DNA of 64,000 nt from CATOSP01 sp965204715 (GTDB lineage: Bacteria; Chloroflexota; Dehalococcoidia; Lucifugimonadales; UBA3495), in NCBI GenBank assembly GCA_965204715.1, contig OZ242009.1, positions 620,001 to 684,000 of the forward strand, written 5' to 3'. A program made the translations under genes and the position numbers. Shown in pieces: positions 8,472 through 17,909 of this stretch. The notes beneath the pieces were generated by a model that ran no database searches, was not told the origin of the DNA, and saw only the letters and a list, made by a program, of their open reading frames with translations. The stretch's first letter is position 1. Every line of letters starts with the position of its first letter.

Positions 8472-9470
8472 CTACAGCACGTGATAGAGCAGGAGATGTT
8501 CCCGCAGCACGTCGGATGCAAAGTCGTTCTCGATCTGACGCCACACCGAGTGTATATGGTTTGCGCCATCCTGACGGTTGTCGAACTCGACCACGAAGTC
8601 TCCACCGTGGAGCCGGTAGTAATGCTCCCTGGTCCTGTCCACCGGGCCGGCCCAGGCCAGGTGAATGTTGTCTATCCCTTGCTCCTTGAAGGCGTCCAGC
8701 TTGCCCTGGGCAACGTCGCCCCTCACCTGGCTGACGTACTCGGATATCAGGGACATCATTATCTCTTGCTGCGTCCCTGACATGCGGGAGGCGGGCAGAC
8801 CTTCTTCTTTGGGAAGGGACACCTTGGAACTGTTGTAGGTGAGGATGTCCAGCGGAGCCTCGTCGTATATGATGGCCCGGCTCTGCTGCCCCTCGTCCAG
8901 GCTTTCCATAAGCTCGAACGCCAGGTCTTCCCGTGTCCCCAGGATGCGCAGCCCGTTCTTGGGACCCTTCCGCACCTCGGCAGGGTTGGCTCCGAAGAAG
9001 AAGGGTGTCACCGAAATCACCTGGTCACCCCAGATGCTGTAGTTGAGGCAAACGTGATGCCCCTCAACCCGCCACCCCCAGGGTCCGTCCGAACCCTCCC
9101 GGCCGCCCGGCTCGCCAAAGACGGTGAAGTAGTACAGTTCCGGGTCTCTAACGAACGTTACCAGCCCCCGCTCTTTCTCCAGTGGCCCGAGAACATCCTC
9201 ATGCTCGATGATGAGTTTGGCCTGCTCGTAGGACTTATCGGTAAGTCCGGTGGCCATCAGGGCAAAGGCCAGGGTCCGCTGCTCCTGGGTCATGTCCCGC
9301 AGGGGCAGCCCGTGGCGGTTCAGAGGCGGGTAGTACCAGAATACCCTCTCGCCGTCCATGTAATGATACGTCGCCTTGGCCCGCTGCTCTGCGTTCAGGC
9401 TGGCCAGCAACTTGGCGCAAGCCGCGCCCATCTGGGCCGCCGCCTCGGGGTGCGTGGTGGATGTCGTCAT
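8472..9470 (-). CDS. DUF3500 domain-containing protein
   Basis: 332-residue protein that I assign to the DUF3500 family from its overall pattern: an N-terminal helical stretch with ASLNAEQRAKATY, the WYYPPLNRHGLPLRDM block, then FGEPGG...GWRVEGHHVCLNYS and a C-terminal segment with HIHSVWRQIENDFASD and a terminal LLYHV. No signal peptide or membrane segment is visible. The function of the family is unknown; the many His and acidic residues suggest a metal site (inference). The ATG follows GAGGAG. It is monocistronic as far as can be seen, with a roughly 430-bp empty region upstream. Confidence 0.75.
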   Translation of the reverse strand: MTTSTTHPEAAAQMGAACAKLLASLNAEQRAKATYHYMDGERVFWYYPPLNRHGLPLRDMTQEQRTLAFALMATGLTDKSYEQAKLIIEHEDVLGPLEKERGLVTFVRDPELYYFTVFGEPGGREGSDGPWGWRVEGHHVCLNYSIWGDQVISVTPFFFGANPAEVRKGPKNGLRILGTREDLAFELMESLDEGQQSRAIIYDEAPLDILTYNSSKVSLPKEEGLPASRMSGTQQEIMMSLISEYVSQVRGDVAQGKLDAFKEQGIDNIHLAWAGPVDRTREHYYRLHGGDFVVEFDNRQDGANHIHSVWRQIENDFASDVLREHLLLYHVL

Positions 9471-9899
9471 ATCAGCTTCTCCTCTGTCATTGAAGGAAGT
9501 CGGTGAAGGGAGTCGGTAGCCATCGTAGCCATGCTACTCCACGCCAGGTTCCCCGGCAAGTGGAAGGGTTGGCGAGGGCAGCGTTCCATTGCAGGCGGTA
9601 TGGAGGGCGGTCGGGGACTTTTTCGTTTTTCCGGTCAAGCATGGTAGTCCGCGGCCGGCTGAGCGGACAAATCCGGGCACTTTTGCGAATTCCGGCGCAT
9701 CGGCCGGATTGCGCATGAGACACATTCCTCCGGAATTCCCGTCACTCAAACCATCTCCGGCAAAGATGTGATAGTGCGGTGCGACCGGGACTGGAAAGGG
9801 GAATGTGTCAGTAATCCAGGTCATCTGAAACGGAGCGATACCTGAAGGAAATACGACTTCCCAATCCCCATCCTGACATACGTTATAATCCAGACCGTT
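9471..9899. other. Intergenic region, mostly empty
   Basis: A 429-bp gap between divergent genes. Short open frames exist on both strands but none has a ribosome site with a plausible product. The right edge carries a TATAAT box for the next gene. Confidence 0.45.
9884..9899 (+). promoter_or_regulatory. -10 box (TATAAT) close to the start codon
   Basis: TATAAT at 9884-9889 ends 10 nt before the ATG at 9900 and no Shine-Dalgarno intervenes, so the transcript would have almost no leader. Confidence 0.5.
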
Positions 9900-11882
9900 A
9901 TGTCAAGCGGGGCCTTAACTTCATCGTCCCGGCGAATTCTCAGGACCATTAGGGGGCAGCCCTCGTGGTTCATGCTCATTGCGGCCATTGGCTACTCGGT
10001 CATGCCTTTGGCGGTAGTGTTGTTCGGAGGCGAGGACGCGCCCTTCCTGTTCAACGCAGGCTGGCGTGCGGGCATAGCCGTTATATATGCGCTATTCCTC
10101 CTGGGGTACGCGGTACGCCATCGGGACCTGTTCTTCCCAGCTAACTACGGTGCGGCTGTATGGAAACGCATCGGGCGCAATATGCTCAACTGGAAGATAT
10201 TGTTAATAGTCGTCGCCTACTTCGATATAGCCCTTTTCGCCATGTCCATCAGACACGTAGGTGTTGTCGTACCGACCATAATGATGCATCTCTCCGTATT
10301 TGTTGGCGTGGTGGTTAGCTGGTTTAGCTCTGGCGGGAAAGCCGGTGAGAGCGAAAACAGGCCATTGACGATTTTCTTCATGGCGGTGGGCGCGACCGGA
10401 GTCGGTTTTCTCATCCTCAGCCTCGACCTCGGCTTGGCCAGTGCTGACGACAGCCGGATGGCGTACCTGGGCCTGTTGCTCGCCGCGGGGTCAGCCGTCA
10501 TATCCGGACTTAACAGTCTGAACAAGAGTTGGGGAGAAAGCCTGGCCGAGGACTTGACCGCAGAAGAACTGGTCGAGTCCACCGAGGACAACGTCGAGTC
10601 CGTCCGCTTGTTTGGCGCCACGGCCGCCGGTCTCATGGCCAGCATGGCTGTCGTCGTCATCCAGTTGCCGGTTGGCCTGGTTGATGTGGGGACCATTGCT
10701 TCTGGAGTGGAGCGCATTGACCCCTACCTGTTCATCATAATCGGCGGAGTTGCCTTTACCCACGGTATCGCCGGCCTGTTCTGGAGAAAGGCGGACTTGC
10801 AGTCCCCGGGGGTGGAGACAAGGGCCATCCTCAGCATCCAGCCCATTCTGAGCCTGTTGGGGCTTATGCTTTTATCGATTGCCGCGGTCCAGGCGTTTGT
10901 TATCGACCTTCCGTTTATCACGGTCCTGAAGGAGGAACTGAAAATCGCCTGGAACCGGGTGGACATCCTGATCATGGGCACCGCCGCCGTGATTTCCGCC
11001 AGCATCCTCGTCGGGTTTGAAGCCGAAAGCCGCCGGTGGGGGTTCAAGTCCCTGATCCTTTCCCTGGGAACTTGCGGCGCCTTCGTATATTTGCGCGATG
11101 AAATATACGAGTTCCTGGGAAAAGGGGGGATTTTGCCTGGCGACGACGTATGGATCGCCGACGGCTACTTCGGTTGGGTCGGCCTGTCCGCGACCATATT
11201 CATCCTGTTGCTGGCCTTCCGCGTCGCATCTCTTGTCACCCGGACCAGCGCCGAAGAAGCCCAGGCATTCAGCGTTTTCCGGAAGCTGGAACTGCTGCAC
11301 CGGCGGGGAGTCGTAGACGACGGGGACGTCCTGAAATATGTCAACGAAGTTGAGTCCTCCAGAGACCAGGCCGACCTGAAAAGGGCCTACGACGAAGTGA
11401 GAAGCCGCATCTCCCAGGTCAACCAAACGGACTTGACGGACGTGGCCGACCGCCAAATGCTGAACAGCGCGGAAGCGGAATTGGATGACCTGGTCCGCTC
11501 CAAGCAGTTGGGGATGGTCCTGGGCGAGGTGTTCGCGCTGGTTATTTTCGCCGGAATGACCATCACCATTACCTTGCTCTTCCGCCCGGACGAGGACCAG
11601 GCATTCACGCGCTTTTTCGTCGATATATTCGCCATGCTTATCTCCGCCGTCATCATCTTCCTGACCGTCAACATCTGGGACATGCGCGACCAGCGGATTG
11701 ACGAGCAGATACAGCAAGATGAGGATAACGGCGATTGGAAGGTCAATTTCCAGGGGACAAGTCAGCGCATGGACCACCTGTGGCTATCGATGGTTGTCGG
11801 GGTCATCATCCTGCTCACCTATTCCGCCCTCCTGGCCGACAAGCATCTGGATTGGTCAGCGCATCTGGGGTGGTTCGGTTAG
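9900..11882 (+). CDS. Polytopic membrane protein with DMT/EamA-like N-terminal half
   Basis: 660-residue integral membrane protein with about 15 hydrophobic segments. The first ten or so (residues about 20-360) look like the small-multidrug/EamA transporter fold: paired helices with short loops. A further set of helices follows to about residue 450, then a soluble charged coiled stretch (about 460-540), then three more membrane segments and a short tail. This is far longer than an ordinary EamA permease (about 300), so it is either a fusion or an unrelated large family; I do not recognise the whole protein. The start is the ATG immediately after a TATAAT box. Confidence 0.7.
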   Translation: MSSGALTSSSRRILRTIRGQPSWFMLIAAIGYSVMPLAVVLFGGEDAPFLFNAGWRAGIAVIYALFLLGYAVRHRDLFFPANYGAAVWKRIGRNMLNWKILLIVVAYFDIALFAMSIRHVGVVVPTIMMHLSVFVGVVVSWFSSGGKAGESENRPLTIFFMAVGATGVGFLILSLDLGLASADDSRMAYLGLLLAAGSAVISGLNSLNKSWGESLAEDLTAEELVESTEDNVESVRLFGATAAGLMASMAVVVIQLPVGLVDVGTIASGVERIDPYLFIIIGGVAFTHGIAGLFWRKADLQSPGVETRAILSIQPILSLLGLMLLSIAAVQAFVIDLPFITVLKEELKIAWNRVDILIMGTAAVISASILVGFEAESRRWGFKSLILSLGTCGAFVYLRDEIYEFLGKGGILPGDDVWIADGYFGWVGLSATIFILLLAFRVASLVTRTSAEEAQAFSVFRKLELLHRRGVVDDGDVLKYVNEVESSRDQADLKRAYDEVRSRISQVNQTDLTDVADRQMLNSAEAELDDLVRSKQLGMVLGEVFALVIFAGMTITITLLFRPDEDQAFTRFFVDIFAMLISAVIIFLTVNIWDMRDQRIDEQIQQDEDNGDWKVNFQGTSQRMDHLWLSMVVGVIILLTYSALLADKHLDWSAHLGWFG

Positions 11883-11887
11883 TGACC

Positions 11888-11918
11888 AGTGCCGGCCACT
11901 AGCCACTGACAACTGACT
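11888..11918. repeat. Short CCACTA-type interspersed repeat
   Basis: GCCGGCCACTAGCCACTGAC and flanks resemble stretches at about 18920, 26862 and 41470. It overlaps the stop of the lipoprotein gene and follows the membrane-protein gene. Confidence 0.4.
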
Positions 11919-12870
11919 GCAGGGCTGCCTCCAGTTCCTCCAGGGTTGCAAATCCCTCGAACCTTTGGACTATTTTGCCCTCCCCGTCCAGCACGAAAGT
12001 CCAGGACTCGTTGAACCAGCCGGGTATACTGCTGATTCCCCATTCCGACACGGGCTTGGCGATGCCGGCCTTGCTCAGGTCCCCCTGGATTTCGTCGGGG
12101 TTGTCGTAAATTTCAACGTGGATGAAGTTGGCCTGCCCGGCGTAGCCTTCCTTCAACTCCGAGACCGTGTCGGTCTGCGGGCCGCACGTGGGGCTGGTGC
12201 AGAAAGCAGGGGAGGCGAAAACGACCACTGCAGGCAGTCCCGTCGCCACCGCATCGGCCACCGTGAGCCGGTACAGGTCAGGGTCGGGAGAGTAGTCGGT
12301 GGTTATTTTCTCGATGCTTTCCGAATTGCCAAGAGTTTTGTTCTCGCTCAGGGGCGGGACCGTACCCACCTGCGGCACGTGACCCGTTTCCGCAACGTCC
12401 AGGTCTATCGACGCTGAGACGGCTTCCCCATCCTCAACCGCCTTGATGTCCAGCCGCCACAGCCCGGCGCGGTCAAACTCCATCTCCGTAACGTAAGTCC
12501 CCCGCACGCCGTAGGGCCACGGGTGGAATGGTGCAGTCTTGGTCTCCCCCCGGAGCGGCCCGCCATCCCCAACGTAAGAGGAAGTAACCTCCACTTCCGG
12601 CACGGTGACCAGCGCCTTGTCGGTGGTTAGCAGGAACGCTACCCGCTGTGGGCCGACGCCAAGCTCCTTGGTCGCAACTATGGTCGTAAGCCCACTGCTG
12701 GCCTTGGCAACGGGCGCAGTGGATGGAGACCCGGTTGTATCCCGCCCCGCTTCCGCCTCCGGGGGAGCAGCCGGTATGCTGCTGCCGCAGGCCAACGTTA
12801 GCCACACGACAAGTCCAACCACGACCGTTAGGCCAATGCGAAATCTCGTCAACATTCTCTGGCATCCCAT
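11899..12870 (-). CDS. Lipoprotein with C-terminal thioredoxin-like domain
   Basis: About 323 residues from the ATG at 12870, which sits 4 bp after the stop of the upstream gene; an ATG at 12855 is the alternative. A hydrophobic signal ends in the lipobox LTLACG, so the protein is anchored outside the cytoplasmic membrane. The middle (about 70-190) is beta-rich and unassigned. The C-terminal 130 residues have a thioredoxin-like fold with FCTSPTCGPQTD, a C-x4-C pair at the usual active-site position, and later WTFVLDGEGKIV. It is the third gene of an operon of extracytoplasmic thiol proteins and probably acts in thiol-disulfide exchange or metal-centre assembly (inference). Confidence 0.8.
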   Translation of the reverse strand: MGCQRMLTRFRIGLTVVVGLVVWLTLACGSSIPAAPPEAEAGRDTTGSPSTAPVAKASSGLTTIVATKELGVGPQRVAFLLTTDKALVTVPEVEVTSSYVGDGGPLRGETKTAPFHPWPYGVRGTYVTEMEFDRAGLWRLDIKAVEDGEAVSASIDLDVAETGHVPQVGTVPPLSENKTLGNSESIEKITTDYSPDPDLYRLTVADAVATGLPAVVVFASPAFCTSPTCGPQTDTVSELKEGYAGQANFIHVEIYDNPDEIQGDLSKAGIAKPVSEWGISSIPGWFNESWTFVLDGEGKIVQRFEGFATLEELEAALQSVVSG

Positions 12871-12874
12871 CTGG

Positions 12875-14131
12875 CTACGGCCCTTCCCCGTAAGCCCCGA
12901 AGGTGAAGGCGAACAGGGCAAAGTCTTCGGAGTTGGAGCTTAGCTTGAGTTCGTGAGTCCCGTACTCGGGCAGGGACACCACCTCGTACAACCGGCCCTC
13001 GTCCACCCGGAAGAAGCTCCGCCCGTCTTCAATCACCATATCCGGCCCGGCCTCCTCCGGTCGCAACGGGCGTCCGTCCAGTGTCACCTGTACCTCGAAC
13101 GCTTCTTTCCCGTCCCGCCCATGCCCCGTTTCCGCCTCCATCCCCTGCGGACTCACCACCGCGTTGGCTGACGTGCCCGAGAACTTCAAGGCAATGTAGT
13201 CCTCGTAATTTTCGGTCTGGCGGGCGTGGCGCAACTCCTCCTGCCCGTTGTGCCAAAGGCCATGCAGGTAAAGGCTGCCGTTGGCATGGTCGCCGGGGTC
13301 AGTGTATTCCAACACCTGGTCCGGCCCCTCATAGTATTTTGGTTGGCCAACGTACAGACCGAAGGACGAGTAATTGCGGTTGTACCCGCCGTAAAGCTCC
13401 CGGGTCAGCAAGTTCCGCGATTTCCAGTCCCTGGCTGCGGGGTCCAACTGGGGGTCGGGAGCAACCTCCAGCTCGATGCCGGACAGGTCTGCCCCGGCGT
13501 CCTCCAGCAGTTGGCGTATCCTGAACTCGGTCTCAGTGTACTTGCCCTCACCGATGTGCTTGAACCTTACCACCCCATCCTTGTCCACCAGGTACTTGGC
13601 GGGCCAGGCACGGTTCGAGTATGCGGTCCAGGTGGCGAAGTCGTTGTCCTGGGCAATGGGGTACTCCAGCCCGAAGGACTCACTGGCCGCGACCACGTTC
13701 TCTGCTAGACGCTCGAACTCGAACTCCGGGGTGTGTACGCCCACTATCACCAACCCGCTGTCCGCGTACTTGTCGTGCCAGTCCTTGAGGTAGGGAAGGG
13801 TACGGATACAGTTGACGCAGGTATAGGTCCAGAAGTCCACCAGGACGACTTTTGCATCCCGCACAACATTAGTATCCCGCCCGCCACCCCGCACAGCATC
13901 CGTGCCCAGGCCCAGCAGTCCGTCCAGGGTCAGAGGCTCCGAGTTGATCCAGTTTGAAATGCCCTGGAAATCAGCCGCGGGGCCTCCGACCTTTCCGCCG
14001 GGAGGGACATCCGGCGCGGTGTTGCTAGCCTCGGCGGCGCAGCCGGTGAATGACCCGGCAGCGACGAGGACTGCGAGGGAGGCCAAAAGCGGCTGTATTC
14101 GCGCTCGAATCATCTTGACCCATCCCGGCAT
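12875..14131 (-). CDS. Thioredoxin-fold lipoprotein, DipZ C-terminal type
   Basis: 418 residues. A signal with lipobox (FTGCAAE) is followed by a TlpA/DipZ-like thioredoxin domain with the active site WTYTCVNCIRT, the GVHTPEFEFE and YPIAQDNDFATW blocks, and a C-terminal beta domain typical of the extracytoplasmic half of mycobacterial DipZ. The membrane electron-transfer half (CcdA-like) is absent, so the reductant must come from elsewhere. The start overlaps the stop of the upstream paralogue by one base (TAATG) behind GGAGGAG. Closely similar to the next gene, so the pair arose by tandem duplication. Confidence 0.88.
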   Translation of the reverse strand: MPGWVKMIRARIQPLLASLAVLVAAGSFTGCAAEASNTAPDVPPGGKVGGPAADFQGISNWINSEPLTLDGLLGLGTDAVRGGGRDTNVVRDAKVVLVDFWTYTCVNCIRTLPYLKDWHDKYADSGLVIVGVHTPEFEFERLAENVVAASESFGLEYPIAQDNDFATWTAYSNRAWPAKYLVDKDGVVRFKHIGEGKYTETEFRIRQLLEDAGADLSGIELEVAPDPQLDPAARDWKSRNLLTRELYGGYNRNYSSFGLYVGQPKYYEGPDQVLEYTDPGDHANGSLYLHGLWHNGQEELRHARQTENYEDYIALKFSGTSANAVVSPQGMEAETGHGRDGKEAFEVQVTLDGRPLRPEEAGPDMVIEDGRSFFRVDEGRLYEVVSLPEYGTHELKLSSNSEDFALFAFTFGAYGEGP

Positions 14132-15810
14132 TACGCTCCTCCGTCGTAGACGCCAAAGGTGAATGCAAACAGGCCGAAGTCCTTGGAGTCGGAGGCCATG
14201 CGCAGGTGAGTCTCCTGAACGTAGGCGGGGTTCTCGACTATCCGATACATGTCAGGCTTGGTGACCATGATGTAGCTCTCCCCGTCTTCGCCGATGATCA
14301 CGTCCTGGCCCTTGTTCTCCTCTGTAAGGTACTCGCCGTTGGAGGTTACAACCACCCTGTAGGGTTCGCCGGACTCTGAGGTAAGCACGGCGTTCACACT
14401 GCGGGCGGAGTAGTAAAGCTCCAGGTAGTCCTCGTAGTTGCTGGACTCCCGCCCGTGCCGCGCGTTCTCTGCTTCTATCTTCCAGTGCCCGTTGAAGTAG
14501 ATGAAGTGCGGGTGTACCTCCTCGGGAATGGTGAACTCGGCAACCTCATCAGGATGCTCATAATACTCTCGCTGGACCACGTATGCCCCCCGTCCCGCGA
14601 TGACGGTTCTGTAACCCCGGTCGTATCCGGCATAAAGCTCCCGGGTCACCCTTGCGCCCCGGGTGTTCAAATAGGTCGGGTCCCGGCTCTGGTCCTGGGG
14701 CATGTTGAACCTTTCCAGGGCCAGGTCCGCCCCTGCCTTCTCCAGCAGCTCGCGTATCTTCAACTCGGTCTCGGCGTACTTACCCTCGCCGAAGTGGGTG
14801 TACCGGACAATGCCTTCGTGGTCGATCAGGTACTTTGCCGGCCAGTAGCGGTTTGCGTAAGCCCGCCAGGTCCGGAAATCGTTGTCCTGGACCACTGGAT
14901 ACTCCAAGCCATAGTCGCGGGTCGCCTTGACCACGTTGTCCAGGTCCTTCTCGAAGTCGAACTCCGGGGTGTGGACGCCCAGAATCACCAGGCCGTCGTC
15001 CTGATACTTGGCGTGCCACTCCTTGAGGTAGGGAAGGGTACGGATGCAGTTGATGCAGGTGTAGGTCCAGAAGTCCACCAGCACCACCTTGCCTTGCAGC
15101 CCATCGATGGTCAATGGGTCGCTGTTGATCCATGCCTGGTTCCCCACCAACTCCGCGGCCAGCCCGCCGACCGACCCGCCGCCCTTGGGCCGCGGCATGG
15201 CCGTGGGTTCAGGGGGCGCTGTGGGTTCCGGTGTGGGTGTCGGCTCCGGTGTAGCGGTGGGTTCCGGCGTCGGTTCAGGCTCAGGGGTGGCCGTGGACGC
15301 TGCCTCAATCACCGCTGGAGCGGTCGTTGGTTCCACTATTGGAGTGGCTGCCTCGGGCTGGATAGTTGAAGCGGGTTCAGTCGGAGCTGTAGTGGCTGCC
15401 GGGGTCTCCACAACGGGGGTGGACGTTGCCGCGCTTGCGGTGGTTGGCGACTGTCCAACGGATGCTTCACTGCCCGAGGCCTCCTTCAGGACCGTGGGCG
15501 GTATCAGGGCGGCCAACTCTTCCTTGGACAGCCCCCCCTTGTCCGGCAGCGGCACCACAACCGGGGCCGACCCGGAGGCGTCGGCGGGTACGCCGGTGGA
15601 GGTCGCGCTGTCAGTCTTGGCGGCAGGGGCCGCTTGAACGCTTCCCGCGGCTTCCGGCGTCTGGGTGGGAGGGACACTCCCGCATGCCACGAGTATCGTT
15701 ACAGCCAGCAGGGTCAAGACCACCGGCCACCAGGCCGGCCCGGCCCCGAGTAAGGATATGCGCGGGAGGGTTTTCCGTTTCGGATTCACCGAACCCCAGA
15801 TCTGGAGCAT
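14131..15810 (-). CDS. Thioredoxin-fold lipoprotein, DipZ C-terminal type, with long low-complexity linker
   Basis: 559 residues, first gene of the three-gene thiol operon. The lipobox is ILVACG. A roughly 150-residue Thr/Pro/Glu/Ala-rich linker with TPEPTPEP repeats would span the cell envelope. It is followed by the thioredoxin domain with active site WTYTCINCIRT and the same C-terminal beta domain as its downstream paralogue. The ATG at 15810 follows CGAGGTG. The first codons (MLQIWGS) are encoded by a copy of the palindromic CCAGATCTGG repeat, so the repeat supplies the N-terminus. The linker is the clearest difference from the paralogue. Confidence 0.88.
   Translation of the reverse strand: MLQIWGSVNPKRKTLPRISLLGAGPAWWPVVLTLLAVTILVACGSVPPTQTPEAAGSVQAAPAAKTDSATSTGVPADASGSAPVVVPLPDKGGLSKEELAALIPPTVLKEASGSEASVGQSPTTASAATSTPVVETPAATTAPTEPASTIQPEAATPIVEPTTAPAVIEAASTATPEPEPTPEPTATPEPTPTPEPTAPPEPTAMPRPKGGGSVGGLAAELVGNQAWINSDPLTIDGLQGKVVLVDFWTYTCINCIRTLPYLKEWHAKYQDDGLVILGVHTPEFDFEKDLDNVVKATRDYGLEYPVVQDNDFRTWRAYANRYWPAKYLIDHEGIVRYTHFGEGKYAETELKIRELLEKAGADLALERFNMPQDQSRDPTYLNTRGARVTRELYAGYDRGYRTVIAGRGAYVVQREYYEHPDEVAEFTIPEEVHPHFIYFNGHWKIEAENARHGRESSNYEDYLELYYSARSVNAVLTSESGEPYRVVVTSNGEYLTEENKGQDVIIGEDGESYIMVTKPDMYRIVENPAYVQETHLRMASDSKDFGLFAFTFGVYDGGA
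15794..15807. repeat. Palindromic CCAGATCTGG repeat, copy B, in a start region
   Basis: CCCCAGATCTGGAG, immediately after the ATG of the thioredoxin lipoprotein gene, encoding part of its first residues. Confidence 0.75.
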
Positions 15811-16111
15811 GACACACCTCGGTGGAAGATTGTAGGAGTCTTGTTCAATGGCCTGGGCCGGAGTCTCCGGAGTCTAATGTACCCTTGATTCGCGGAAATG
15901 ACCAATGCATCCGTTAGACTGCGATACTCCCGTCAAAACCCCATATCCGGATCTTTATCCGGATCTTGGGGAGTATCGGCAATGCGGGCGGGAAAGCCCC
16001 AGACCTGACCATCCTTTGACTATCCATCAACATATACGATAGTGTGTATTTATTGGATGCTGCCCAGCCCGGAGGGATTTGGCGGGCCTGTTTGCCGGTC
16101 ATTGGAAACGC
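15811..16111. other. Intergenic region with a structured repeat, upstream of the insertion sequence
   Basis: About 300 bp without a gene. It contains a hairpin-forming block at 15922-15978 and otherwise nothing recognised. No convincing promoter for the lipoprotein operon was found. Confidence 0.45.
15922..15978. repeat. Hairpin with a 12-bp tandem duplication
   Basis: Perfect 10-bp arms CGATACTCCC (15922-15931) and GGGAGTATCG (15969-15978) enclose two tandem copies of TATCCGGATCTT (15944-15955 and 15956-15967) between CCCC and GGGG. The interior resembles a rearranged copy of the palindromic repeat family. Confidence 0.6.
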
Positions 16112-16119
16112 AAACGAAG

Positions 16120-17790
16120 GGGTGTCCGTCAGAATTTTGGATAGGGAGAGGATGGAGGGGTAAAATGGCGGCAAAGGACTGGAGAGAGGATGGGTGTGTC
16201 TTATGGAAATGAAGGATTGGGGATTGACTTGGCGGGAGTTGAGCGAAGAAGCAATCACCGGGATGAAAGAGTGGCGGTTGCAGAATCCTAAAGCCACTTT
16301 TAGTGAGATTGAAAAGGAACTGGACCTGCGGCTGGCGAAGTTGCGGGGCCGGATGCTCCAGGATACGGCTCTGGCCAGTTCCGCCAGGGACTGGAGCGGA
16401 AGTCAGCCTGGAGAAAGGCCGGTATGCCCTGATTGCGGCCATGAACTGGCCTCTTCGGGCAAGCGGGAGCGGCGGTTGCAGACCCTGGGGGGGCAGGAGG
16501 TCACGCTGGAACGGGAGTACGGGGTCTGCCCCGCTTGCGGCGGGAAACTTTTCCCCCCTGGATGAAGAGCTGGAATTGCTGCCGGGCTGTCTGACTCCGG
16601 GGCTGGAAGAGGTTCTGGTGCGGCTGGGGAGTTGGATGCCCTTCGAGAAGGCGCAACGGCTCCTGGTGGACTGGATGAAGCTGAATTCCCTCAGTGAAGC
16701 CACGGTAAGACGGCATACCGAAGCAGCGGGGGCGGCTTATGTGGTCATTCAGGAGGAGGAGGCCGGGGCGTTGGAACAGGGCCGGGAAGTGGACTGGGAA
16801 GTGGCCGGTTCCGGCTCAGCCCGGCTGGTGGTGGAAGTGGACGGGGCGATGGCGCCCTTGGCGGGAGGAGAATGGGCTGAGGTCAAGACGATGGTGATTG
16901 GGGAGGTGGATGAGACGGGTGCGGAGCCTGGAACCCTGAAGGAGATGTCCTATTTTTCCCGGTTGAGCGATGCGGCGGGCTTCACCCGGCAGGCATTGGC
17001 GGAGACCTGCCGGCGGGGGGTGGGGGAAAAGGGCCAAGTGGCCCTGGTGTCCGATGGGGCCGAATGGATTCAGGGATTCGGGGACTTTCATTGTCCCGGT
17101 GCGGTGCGGATTCTGGACTTTCCCCATGCTGCGGGGTACATGGGGGAGATCGGCCGGGGCCTGTTTGGGGAAGCGTCTTCGATGGCTGATGAATGGCAAC
17201 GGGAACAGACGCAGCGTCTCAAACATGAGGGCGCCGGTCCGGTATTGGAGGACATCAGGGTCTTGGTCCAAGGCCGGGAAACTGACCTGGGCAAACCCCT
17301 GGCCTACCTGGAAAAGCGGGAAGCCCAGATGCGCTATCCGGTCTTGCGGGCCCAGGGCTGGCCCATAGGAAGCGGTGCGGTGGAGAGCGGCAACAAGCTG
17401 GTGGTGGAAGCGAGGTTGAAGGGGGGAGGAATGCACTGGGCGCGGCCCCATGTAAATCCCATGCTGGGCTTGCGCAACATTGTATGCAGCGGCCGCTGGG
17501 CCGGGGAATGGCCGCGTATAGCCCGGCGGCTCAGAAAGCGGGGCTCCCGGAGTTCCGGCACACCCGGAGAGAAAGCAGGCCCCCGGCGGCGGCTGGCGGC
17601 AGCCGGAGAACCGGGGGCCAAACTCAGCCCGGCGGATAGACCGGAGGTCCCGGTGAAAAGCCCCGCCGGGGTTGCACTATCCGGTGGAAGGGAGGGGTCA
17701 AAACTCCCTCACCGGCCTGCGGCCAGTCACCCCTGGCGCCGGGCTCCCGTTGGGCGCCCCAGATAATCCCCAAAATTCTGACGGACACCC
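16120..17790 (+). mobile_element. ISKra4-family insertion sequence
   Basis: A 1671-bp element bounded by perfect 21-bp inverted repeats beginning GGGTGTCCGTCAGAATTTTG (16120-16140 and 17770-17790). It is flanked by a 9-bp direct repeat CAAACGAAG (16111-16119 and 17791-17799), the target duplication. The element carries one transposase split over two overlapping frames. Intact ends and duplication point to recent insertion, about 120 bp upstream of the moxR start. Confidence 0.9.
16194..17766 (+). CDS. ISKra4-type transposase, two frames joined by a +1 shift
   Basis: The first frame (16194-16565) gives the N-terminal region with a zinc-ribbon: CPDCGHE then CPACGG. The second frame, open through this region, continues from about 16555 to 17766 with the DDE catalytic core: EVDGAMAPL (first Asp), ILDFPHAAGY (DF-x-HA) and GSGAVES (Glu region). 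Frame one ends at TGA just after TTC-CCC-CCT; a +1 slip on the C6 run yields the family sequence FPLDEELELLPG. Either programmed frameshifting or a one-base indel explains this. Both parts are otherwise undamaged, so I favour an active element using frameshifting, at moderate confidence. Confidence 0.8.
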
Positions 17791-17909
17791 CAAACGAAGA
17801 GCTTGGTTGTGCCTATTCAGCTTGCTTATGGTAAACTCTTTGAACCTATCAGGGTTGGGATTGGCCCGCTCAAGATCAGGGGTATGGAGCCTGAATTCAG
17901 GAGGAATCA

